Of a DNA stretch of 5,408 bases, positions 1 to 5,408 are shown in pieces. Source of the DNA: Armatimonadota bacterium (GTDB taxonomy: Bacteria > Armatimonadota > Armatimonadia > Armatimonadales > Armatimonadaceae); contig JACMIU010000700.1 in the NCBI GenBank assembly GCA_014380985.1, positions 1 to 5,408 on the forward strand, in the 5' to 3' direction. Within the stretch, counting starts at the first letter, position 1; the number at the start of each line of letters is the position of its first letter. The notes below the pieces were generated by a model. That model saw only the letters and a list, made by a program, of their open reading frames with translations, ran no database searches and was not told the origin of the DNA. A program made the translations under genes and the position numbers.

Positions 1-190
1 GCAATATTCGGACGCCGCCGCGAACTATTTTAACACGCTTCGCAAAGGCGGGGTTCGCATTGGCACACCGGACTTGCGAATCGCCTCTATCGCCCTTGCG
101 ACCGAAGCCGTGGTACTAACGCGCAACCGGAAAGACTTCTCCAAAGTTCCCGGCTTGCTAATCGAGGATTGGACGCTCGACGTTTCCTAA
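1..190 (+). CDS. VapC-like PIN-domain ribonuclease toxin, C-terminal part
   Basis: The frame is open from base 2 to the TAA at 188-190 and gives the last 62 residues of a protein whose start lies outside the window. The segment T-P-D-L-R-I-A-S-I-A-L-A followed by V-V-L-T-R-N-R-K-D-F and then V-P-G-L-L-I-E-D-W is the characteristic C-terminal end of VapC-type PIN domains. The Asp of P-D-L-R-I-A (visible residue 24) and the Asp of R-K-D-F (visible residue 45) match the last two acidic metal ligands of the PIN active site. The family comprises Mg/Mn-dependent endoribonucleases, many cutting tRNA or rRNA, usually neutralised by a VapB antitoxin encoded just upstream. That partner would be beyond the left edge, so toxin-antitoxin status is inferred. 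The first acidic residues are not visible, so catalytic integrity cannot be judged. Confidence 0.85.
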   Translation, partial: QYSDAAANYFNTLRKGGVRIGTPDLRIASIALATEAVVLTRNRKDFSKVPGLLIEDWTLDVS

Positions 191-850
191 ATGCCGCTCA
201 ACGCGATTCTTATGAACCCGCCCCTACTTCCAACCGCCTTCGCTCGCCTGTCGCCGAATCCCGCCGAAAGCCTCGCGGCGCGTTTGCGCGAACGGATGCA
301 CACCCCGCCGCGCTTTTACCATACGGTGACGCACATCGAAGCGGTCGTCGCGTGCGTTTGGGAGTGGACACACGGCGAGCCTTCCGCGCCGCTCCTTGCC
401 GCCGCGCTGTACCACGACGCCGTGTACGACGCCCGGCGCACCGATAACGAAGCGTTAAGCGCGACCTTCTGCCGCGACGAATGGGCAAGCGTAGGCGCGA
501 ACCCGGCGGACATTGCGGAAGCCGAACGCTTGATTTTGGCGACGGCGCACGGTTCCGCCGCGCCGCAAACCCCCGACGAAACGCTTCTTCTGGACGCCGA
601 CCTGTACGTTTTGGGCGGATCGCCCGGTGAGTACGCCGACTATGTGCACGGGGTTCGCGCCGAGTACGCCCACGTTCCCGAACCCGCTTGGGTTGCGGGG
701 CGCGGGCGGGTGCTTACGACGTTCCTATCGCGCCCGCGCATCTTTCTCGGCGATTGGCACGGCGTTAGCGAGCGCGAAGCCGCTGCCCGCGTCAACCTGC
801 AAGCCGAACACGAAACGCTGGCAGGATTCGCCCCCGCGAAAACCGAATAA
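191..850 (+). CDS. HD-superfamily metal-dependent phosphohydrolase (COG4339-like)
   Basis: A 219-residue soluble protein. It shows the pattern of the predicted HD phosphohydrolases grouped as COG4339: Y43-H44-T-x-x-H48, then A-A-L-Y-H75-D76-A-V-Y-D, D-N-E at 85-87, an I-L-A-T-A-H segment ending at H120, and L-L-D-A-D-L around D135. H48, H75, D76 and D135 are the likely metal ligands. The C-terminal stretch E-Y-A-H-V-P, G-R-G-R-V-L-T-T-F-L and R-I-F, then A-R-V-N-L-x-x-E, also fits the family, as does the length. The substrate of this family is not established, so no reaction is assigned. The ATG directly abuts the stop codon of the upstream toxin gene; an alternative ATG lies at 212, before M-N-P-P. 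Neither has a good ribosome binding site, so the start is uncertain by seven residues. The TPR gene follows after 11 bases, suggesting co-transcription. Confidence 0.82.
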   Translation: MPLNAILMNPPLLPTAFARLSPNPAESLAARLRERMHTPPRFYHTVTHIEAVVACVWEWTHGEPSAPLLAAALYHDAVYDARRTDNEALSATFCRDEWASVGANPADIAEAERLILATAHGSAAPQTPDETLLLDADLYVLGGSPGEYADYVHGVRAEYAHVPEPAWVAGRGRVLTTFLSRPRIFLGDWHGVSEREAAARVNLQAEHETLAGFAPAKTE

Positions 851-861
851 ACCCCGCGACT

Positions 862-2418
862 ATGGCGGCAACTTACGAAATTATCGCGGCGCAGCTGCTT
901 CGTATCAACACGCGCAACCACGCGGCGTGGAACGATTGGGGCGCGGGGCTGTGCAACGAGGCGTTGACCCTGCCAAATGATGTCGCCGAACCGATGCTCG
1001 CCGACGCCGCCCGTAAGTTCGCCGTGGCTTGCGACCTTTCGCCGCGAAACGTGCTGTATTGGTCGAACTTCGGTATCGCCCTGTATCAGCAAGGCTTGCG
1101 CTCGCCGGATGCGTCCGCGCTTCCTTTGTTCCGGGAGGCGGGCGAGGCGCATGAGCGGGCGGTTCGCCTGTCGCCGCGCCGGTACAACTCGTGGAACGAA
1201 GCGGGCATTTGCCTACTCGAACAGGCGAAGCGCACGGAGCGCGACCGGTGCGAACCGCTTTACCACGCGGCGTATGTCCGGTTTGCCGTTGCCACCGACC
1301 TACAACCGCAGACCGTGCTGGCTTGGAGCAACTGGGGCGTGGCACTGCTGAACCATGCTGGGCGCGTGAGTAACGCCGATTCGCCGCGCCTTGCGATGGA
1401 AGCGGCGACAAAGTTTGAGCGCGTCGCTCACCTCATCCCCGATAATAGCGAACCGTTCAACAATCGGGCGGCGGCACTAATGGATGTCGTGAAATACGTG
1501 CCAAGCGCACTGGGCGTGGACGCATGGCTTGCCGATGCTCACGCCGCGTTAACCGTGGCGATTTCGCTGTCGCCGGACACCGTGCTGTATTGGCGCAACC
1601 GGGCGTGGGTGTTGATGTTGCAAGCGCGGCGACTACCGATGGACAAGCGCGATGCCATTCTCGCCGACGCCGACGCGCAGTGTGCAATCGCGCACCGGCT
1701 TGCCCCCGAAGATTATGTACCGCTGATGTACTGGGGCAACGCTTGCGGGGAACGGGCGCGATACGCCGAAGACGCCGCTATTGCCGTCGCTCATGCACAG
1801 GAAGCCGTAGCAAAGTTTGAAGCCGCGCTCAAAATCGAGCCGAACGACGCGCAGACGTGGGTAAACTGGGGAATCGTCTTGAACGGCAGGGCATACGATG
1901 AACCGGAACGCCGCGCCGAACTTTTCGTGGAAGCAAACGAAAAGTTTACCGTCGCCGAGCGGTTCGACGTCGGAAACGCGCACCTGTTGGCTTCGTGGGC
2001 ATACACCAACGTCGGCTCGTCGCGGCTACAAACCGGCGAAGACGCGGAACGTCTCCTCGCGCAAGCCGAGGAGAGAGCAACGGAAGCCCTGCGCTGTCAA
2101 CCCGGTTCGCCCGACGCGCATGTCGTGCTTAGCGAAGTGTGTATCCGCCGCGCCGACCGCGACCCCGACCGCCGCGCCGCCCTATTCGCCGAAGCCACCT
2201 CTCACGCGAACAGAGCGGACGCCCTTCGCCCCGGCGTCGCCGCCTACAACCGCGCCTGTATTGCCGCGCTGACCGGCGATGAAGCCGGGTGCGAACGCTA
2301 CCTGCGCGAAGCCGTCGCGGGCAACCGTGTGTCCAACCGTCGCCGCGTCCGTGCCGACGAAGACCTTGCCTCCGTGCGGAACGCGCCGTGGTTCCACGAA
2401 CTTTTCGGCACGGATTAG
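862..2418 (+). CDS. Tetratricopeptide-like repeat protein with 44-residue repeats
   Basis: A 518-residue protein with no visible signal peptide or membrane segment, made almost entirely of TPR-like helical hairpins. Helix A carries W-x-N-W-G-x-A-L and helix B carries A-x-x-K-F-x-x-A-x-x-L-x-P. Helix-A anchor positions (TPR position 4) fall at residues 23, 67, 111, 155, 199, 244, 288, 333, 376, 420 and about 462, so most repeats are 43-45 residues rather than 34. The extra ten or so residues sit between helices A and B. The last repeat (A-Y-N-R-A-C-I-A-A-L-T-G-D-E-A) lacks the insertion and is followed by D-L-A-S-V-R-N-A-P-W-F at 501-511, a common ending of bacterial TPR arrays. Such proteins are protein-binding scaffolds; the partner cannot be named. 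It starts 11 bases after the HD gene without a Shine-Dalgarno sequence and ends 20 bases before tatC. Confidence 0.88.
   Translation: MAATYEIIAAQLLRINTRNHAAWNDWGAGLCNEALTLPNDVAEPMLADAARKFAVACDLSPRNVLYWSNFGIALYQQGLRSPDASALPLFREAGEAHERAVRLSPRRYNSWNEAGICLLEQAKRTERDRCEPLYHAAYVRFAVATDLQPQTVLAWSNWGVALLNHAGRVSNADSPRLAMEAATKFERVAHLIPDNSEPFNNRAAALMDVVKYVPSALGVDAWLADAHAALTVAISLSPDTVLYWRNRAWVLMLQARRLPMDKRDAILADADAQCAIAHRLAPEDYVPLMYWGNACGERARYAEDAAIAVAHAQEAVAKFEAALKIEPNDAQTWVNWGIVLNGRAYDEPERRAELFVEANEKFTVAERFDVGNAHLLASWAYTNVGSSRLQTGEDAERLLAQAEERATEALRCQPGSPDAHVVLSEVCIRRADRDPDRRAALFAEATSHANRADALRPGVAAYNRACIAALTGDEAGCERYLREAVAGNRVSNRRRVRADEDLASVRNAPWFHELFGTD
919..2322 (+). repeat. Array of about eleven coding TPR-like repeats, 44-codon period
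   Basis: This is the repeat array within the TPR gene, encoding roughly residues 20-487. Aligning the W..WG..L helix-A motif gives spacings of 44, 44, 44, 44, 45, 44, 45, 43, 44 and about 42 codons. The second, fourth and sixth repeats resemble each other most: L-S-P-R-N-V-L-Y-W, L-Q-P-Q-T-V-L-A-W and L-S-P-D-T-V-L-Y-W. At DNA level the 13-mer CGTGCTGTATTGG occurs at 1050-1062 and again at 1581-1593, exactly 177 codons (four repeats) apart. Otherwise the units have diverged strongly. Confidence 0.75.
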
Positions 2419-2421
2419 CGG

Positions 2422-2427
2422 TATACT
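2422..2427 (+). promoter_or_regulatory. Possible -10 element (TATACT) just before tatC
   Basis: TATACT, one mismatch from TATAAT, lies in the 20-base gap between the TPR gene and tatC, a locally AT-richer spot in GC-rich DNA. Its 3' end is 11 bases before the tatC ATG, so a transcript from it would have a leader of only about four to six bases. No convincing -35 hexamer is seen at the normal spacing (bases around 2398-2404 read GAACTTT). It is a candidate only, and the GTATAC core could be coincidental. Confidence 0.35.
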
Positions 2428-2438
2428 CGGATAACATC

Positions 2439-3548
2439 ATGGCAAAACAAACGCGAACCGAAGACGCTCAAATGGAGCTGGTTGACCACTTAGGCGAACT
2501 GCGAACGCGGCTTTTCCGCGCCGCGCTGTACTTAGTCGCCGGGATGATTGTCGCCTACAACCTGTACGAGCCGATTTACAATATCTTCGCCGCGCCCCTG
2601 CAACCGATTTTGGGCAAGTTCGATTCGAGCATGGTGTTTACCAATGTCGCCGACCCGTTTCTGCTCAAGATGCAGGTCGCGTTTATCGCCGGAATGACGT
2701 TCGCGTTTCCGTTTATCACGATGGAAATCTGGGGCTTCGTCGAACCCGCGCTAACGCCCGAAGAGCGCAAGCCGGTCGTGTTCCTCGCGCCGTTCTCGGT
2801 GCTACTGTTTTTGTCGGGAATCGCCACGGCGTATGCGTCGCTTCCCGCGTGTTACGGCTGGATGTCCTCTTTCATCGGCGAAGCGGGCAACACGATTTTG
2901 TATCAGGAGCCGAAAACGTATATCCTGCTCACGGCGAAAATCATGCTCGGATTCGGTATCGCGTTTGAACTGCCGGTGCTACTGCTGTTTTTGGCGCGAA
3001 TCGGGGTGATCAACGCCGAACTGATGACCAAATACTGGCGTCACGCGACGGTCGGTATCTTTATCGCCGCCGCGACGCTCACGCCGTCGAACGATCCGCT
3101 AACGATGCTGATGATGGCGATTCCGATGGCAGGGCTTTACATCCTGTCTATCGGGCTGGTGCGGGCGTTCGAGCCGCGTGAGGGAAAATCCGACCCGTCC
3201 ATCGGGGCGTTAATCGCGGTATCGCTCGCGCCGGTGGCGATTTTGGGCGCGGCGTCGTTCTGGCTATGGCGCACCCATGCGTTCGATATTTCCGCCACGA
3301 AAAACGAATCGGTGAAGCAGGTGCAAAAGGAAATGGCGACCACCAAAGCGCAAACCGCGAAATCGCTGGCGGAACTCGCGGCGCAGAACGCCAAGATTCT
3401 AGAGCGCATGGAAGCCTACGAGAAAGAGAACGCCGAACTCAAGGCGCGAATCGAGGAACTCACGCCGACCGTGCCGCTCCCTGACCCGACGCCGAACCCG
3501 TTTATTGACCCGCCAAAGAACCTCGAAGGCGGCGCACCGACCCCGTGA
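2439..3548 (+). CDS. tatC: Sec-independent (Tat) protein translocase subunit TatC, C-terminally extended
   Basis: TatC is the multi-spanning membrane subunit that, with TatA/TatB-type partners, binds twin-arginine signal peptides and exports folded proteins. Family marks are H-L-G-E-L-R-T-R-L at 17-25, W-G-F-V-E-P-A-L-T-P-E-E-R-K at 98-111, F-E-L-P-V at 176-180, and L-T-P-S-N-D-P at 214-220 followed by A-I-P-M. Six membrane segments are visible at about 27-45, 77-100, 112-134, 161-187, 202-215 and 220-241. The protein is 369 residues against roughly 250 usual. The excess is C-terminal: a further hydrophobic stretch at about 254-277, a coiled coil at 310-341 and a tail at 342-369 with ten prolines. 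The Glu common after L-Y at the end of the sixth segment is Ile235 here. The ATG at 2439 was chosen because the family N-terminus follows it directly; an in-frame ATG at 2289 would add 50 Arg/Pro-rich residues read from the overlapping TPR gene. No tatA or tatB is in view. Confidence 0.95.
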   Translation: MAKQTRTEDAQMELVDHLGELRTRLFRAALYLVAGMIVAYNLYEPIYNIFAAPLQPILGKFDSSMVFTNVADPFLLKMQVAFIAGMTFAFPFITMEIWGFVEPALTPEERKPVVFLAPFSVLLFLSGIATAYASLPACYGWMSSFIGEAGNTILYQEPKTYILLTAKIMLGFGIAFELPVLLLFLARIGVINAELMTKYWRHATVGIFIAAATLTPSNDPLTMLMMAIPMAGLYILSIGLVRAFEPREGKSDPSIGALIAVSLAPVAILGAASFWLWRTHAFDISATKNESVKQVQKEMATTKAQTAKSLAELAAQNAKILERMEAYEKENAELKARIEELTPTVPLPDPTPNPFIDPPKNLEGGAPTP

Positions 3549-4699
3549 CCATCAAGAACGTGGTAACGGCGTTTCCCGAGGGCGCGTACACGGCAGACGT
3601 TCACGTTGCGGACGGACGATTCGCGTCCGAAGCGTCGGGCGAGAGCGTGGACGCTTCCGGCCTGACGTTACTCCCCGGCTTCATTGATATTCACATCCAC
3701 GGCGGCGGCGGTGCGGACACGATGGATGCGACGCCCGAAGCCTTGCGAACGATTTGCCGCACGCACGCCGCGCACGGCACAACCGGGCTTCTGCTGACCA
3801 CCATCACGCAAAGCCGCGACGCCCTCACGGCGGCACTCGCGGCGGCGCGAAACGCCTACGACGCCGGAAACGATTTTTGCCCGGACGGCGCGACCGTTTT
3901 AGGTATTCACCTCGAAGGTCCGTACATTTCCCCGAAACGTCCGGGAGCGCAACCGGCGCAGTACGTCCGCCCCTACGACGCAGGCGAGTTTGCCGAATGG
4001 CTCGAAGTCGCCGGAGACGCACTAAAAGTCATCACGCTCGCGCCGGAGGAACCGGGAGCGGACAAACTAATGCGCGTGTGCCGGGAGCACGGCATTGTCG
4101 TGTCGTTCGGGCATACCGACGCCACTGCCGATCAGATACGCGCCGCCCTCGACATTTGCGGCGCGGCGCACGTCACGCACCTGTTTAACGCCATGCCACC
4201 TCTGCACCACCGCGCCCCCGGCGTGGTCGGCGTCGCCCTGACCGACCATCGTATCGTTCCCGAACTGATTTGCGACGGGCATCACCTCGCGCCGGAAATC
4301 GTGCGTCTCGCGCGCGCCGCAAAGCCCCACGGCGCGATTTTGATCACCGACGCCATGCGCGGCGCGGGCGCACCCGAAGGCGTTTACGACCTCGGCGGTC
4401 ACGCGGTCACGGTGGCGAACGGCAAGGCACTGCTCGCCGATGGCACGCTCGCCGGGTCGGTGCTAACGATGGTGCAAGCCGTGCGAAACGTGCGCGGCTG
4501 GATTCATCACGGGTGGCGCGACCTTGTTTACCTGTCGTCCGCGAACGCCGCCGCCGCGCTAAACCTGCCGGGCAAAGGACGTATCGAACCCGGCGCAGAC
4601 GCCGACTTCGTGCTACTGGACGAGGAAACGCTCGCGGTACACGCCACGTACATCGGCGGGCGGTGCGTGTACGGACGTTTCACGACAGCGCGGCTTTAG
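3545..4699 (+). CDS. nagA: N-acetylglucosamine-6-phosphate deacetylase
   Basis: This cytoplasmic amidohydrolase-superfamily enzyme converts N-acetylglucosamine-6-phosphate to glucosamine-6-phosphate and acetate, feeding amino-sugar catabolism and cell-wall recycling. At 384 residues it has the normal family length. Motifs in order: P-G-F-I-D-I-H50-I-H52-G-G-G-G, H-L-E124-G-P-Y, S-F-G-H190-T, V-T-H212-L-F-N-A-M, D-G-H-H at 244-247, I-T-D269-A-M and L-A-G-S at 302-305. D269 is the expected catalytic Asp; E124, H190 and H212 are the expected metal ligands. The H50-x-H52 pair suggests the two-metal form known from Bacillus rather than the single-metal form of E. coli, which lacks these histidines. 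The start is GTG, overlapping the tatC stop in GTGA, which favours translational coupling; the only purine-rich stretch (GAAGGCGG, 3525-3532) is rather far upstream. No nagB, transporter or regulator is in the window. Its 3' end overlaps the convergent gene by 20 bases. Confidence 0.95.
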   Translation: MTIKNVVTAFPEGAYTADVHVADGRFASEASGESVDASGLTLLPGFIDIHIHGGGGADTMDATPEALRTICRTHAAHGTTGLLLTTITQSRDALTAALAAARNAYDAGNDFCPDGATVLGIHLEGPYISPKRPGAQPAQYVRPYDAGEFAEWLEVAGDALKVITLAPEEPGADKLMRVCREHGIVVSFGHTDATADQIRAALDICGAAHVTHLFNAMPPLHHRAPGVVGVALTDHRIVPELICDGHHLAPEIVRLARAAKPHGAILITDAMRGAGAPEGVYDLGGHAVTVANGKALLADGTLAGSVLTMVQAVRNVRGWIHHGWRDLVYLSSANAAAALNLPGKGRIEPGADADFVLLDEETLAVHATYIGGRCVYGRFTTARL

Positions 4700-5408
4700 C
4701 GAGCAGGAACGCCAGCGTCACCTCTTCGGGCGTGCTTTCTCCCTCGTGTGCGGCGCGGCGTCGCCCCAACGCCCCCAGTACATCGGCGGATTGCCGTGCG
4801 CGGTTTGCAATCGGCGCGGTGTGAAGCGCGGAAAGGCGACCGAGCGCGACCACCGCCCCGCCAAAGTCGCCGTTTGTGTAGGCGGTTTCGGCTTCGCCAA
4901 TCGTCGGCTCGTCGGTCGGATGCCCGGTTTTTCGCAGGGCGCGGCGCGTTTCGGTGGCGAGTCTCGCTACCGCCTGATCCCGCGCCACATCGGTTAGCCC
5001 CAGATACGGGTAGAAAACGTCCTCGTCCAAGCCCATTTCGGCGACGGCGGCAAGGGTTTGTTTGTGCGCCAAGCCATAACTTTCGGCGCGATCCAGCACC
5101 GACAGAATCGCGGCGGTGCGCGACTCGTGCAGGGTTGCCGCGCTGTCCGCGCCGTCCCCGCCGAAGCGCGACAGGGCGAACGCAAGGCGCGACGCAACCG
5201 CCGCGTCGGTTTCCGCAGATAAACGTGCCATGACGGACAGGGCGATTTCCGGCGACGCGCCGGTTTTCGCCACATCGCGCAGGGCGCGGGCGGCGGCAAA
5301 TCGTATACCTCGCGGCACACCGTGGGCGAGAAGCGGTAGCAATGTTTCGGCGGCGGCGCGGTTTTCGGCGGCGGAAAGTCGGGGGGCAAGCGCGGATAGC
5401 GCGGCGCA
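4680..5408 (-). CDS. HEAT-like helical repeat protein, N-terminus outside window
   Basis: The reverse frame is open from the right edge to the TGA at 4682-4680 and gives 242 residues without a start. A TTG at 5342-5340 could serve as a start, but the frame continues upstream with similar Ala/Leu-rich helical sequence (A-P-R-L-S-A-A-E-N-R-A-A-A-E-T), so the gene most likely begins beyond the window. The section G-I-R-F-A-A-A-R-A-L-R-D-V-A, then A-A-V-A-S-R-L-A-F-A-L-S-R-F-G, looks like HEAT repeats. The C-terminal part has A-E-T-A-Y-T-N-G-D-F-G-G-A-V-V-A-L-G-R-L, resembling one TPR-like hairpin. No catalytic motif, signal peptide or membrane segment is seen. I do not recognise a specific family; a protein-interaction role is only inferred from the fold type. 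It is convergent with nagA, so it belongs to a different transcription unit. Confidence 0.75.
   Translation of the reverse strand, partial: CAALSALAPRLSAAENRAAAETLLPLLAHGVPRGIRFAAARALRDVAKTGASPEIALSVMARLSAETDAAVASRLAFALSRFGGDGADSAATLHESRTAAILSVLDRAESYGLAHKQTLAAVAEMGLDEDVFYPYLGLTDVARDQAVARLATETRRALRKTGHPTDEPTIGEAETAYTNGDFGGAVVALGRLSALHTAPIANRARQSADVLGALGRRRAAHEGESTPEEVTLAFLLAKAALS

Noticed and set aside
640..1411. Long - strand open frames (for example 640-1152 and 905-1411) opposite the HD and TPR genes
   Set aside because: They are Arg/Pro/Ser-rich, show no recognisable motif, and lie antisense to well-supported genes. GC-rich DNA produces such open shadow frames.
2289..2438. An N-terminal extension of TatC from the in-frame ATG at 2289
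   Set aside because: It would add 50 Arg/Pro/Cys-rich residues lying over the out-of-frame end of the TPR gene, unlike any TatC N-terminus. The typical N-terminus begins after the ATG at 2439.
3198..3470. Reading the TatC C-terminal extension as a fused TatA or TatB protein
   Set aside because: The hydrophobic segment is followed by a charged helix as in TatA/B, but the F-G hinge and the amphipathic pattern of those proteins are absent; the helix has coiled-coil heptads instead.
4660..4720. A rho-independent terminator at the nagA end
   Set aside because: Only short imperfect GC matches around GCGGCTTTAGCGAGC are present, without a stable stem or a following T-run.
4748..5233. A + strand open frame of 161 residues opposite the HEAT-like gene
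   Set aside because: The translation is very rich in Arg and Pro with no domain pattern, while the - strand frame has a regular Ala/Leu helical-repeat pattern open to the window edge.

Overview
The window is GC-rich (roughly 60% by eye) bacterial chromosomal DNA, almost fully coding. It has five genes on the + strand (one cut by the left edge) and one on the - strand (cut by the right edge). I see no mobile element, CRISPR array, tRNA or rRNA. Gene starts lack a clear Shine-Dalgarno sequence and genes are packed with overlaps or gaps of 20 bases or less. The source is not identifiable with certainty. A TPR protein ending in a GDE..C..L..A-V-type module plus a D-L-A-S-V-R tail, a Tat translocase subunit and SD-poor starts would fit a free-living, GC-rich lineage such as Armatimonadota, but that is a weak inference.

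Layout, left to right. Bases 1-190: C-terminal 62 residues of a VapC-like PIN-domain ribonuclease toxin; its antitoxin would lie outside the window. Bases 191-850: an HD-superfamily phosphohydrolase of the COG4339 type, whose ATG follows the toxin stop codon with no gap. Bases 862-2418: a 518-residue protein built almost entirely of about eleven TPR-like repeats of unusual 44-residue length, with signs of an 88-residue two-repeat period. Bases 2439-3548: tatC, with a long C-terminal extension (a putative seventh membrane segment, a regular coiled coil and a proline-rich tail). Bases 3545-4699: nagA, N-acetylglucosamine-6-phosphate deacetylase, overlapping tatC by four bases. Bases 4680-5408, - strand: the C-terminal 242 residues of an alpha-helical HEAT-like repeat protein, converging on nagA with a 20-base overlap.

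The + strand genes are spaced like one operon, possibly with an internal promoter just before tatC. They do not form an obvious single pathway: tatC acts in export of folded proteins, nagA in amino-sugar and cell-wall recycling, vapC in translation control. The most distinctive items are the extended TatC and the regular 44/88-residue repeat architecture of the TPR protein. I found no convincing evidence of a wholly new multi-gene system.
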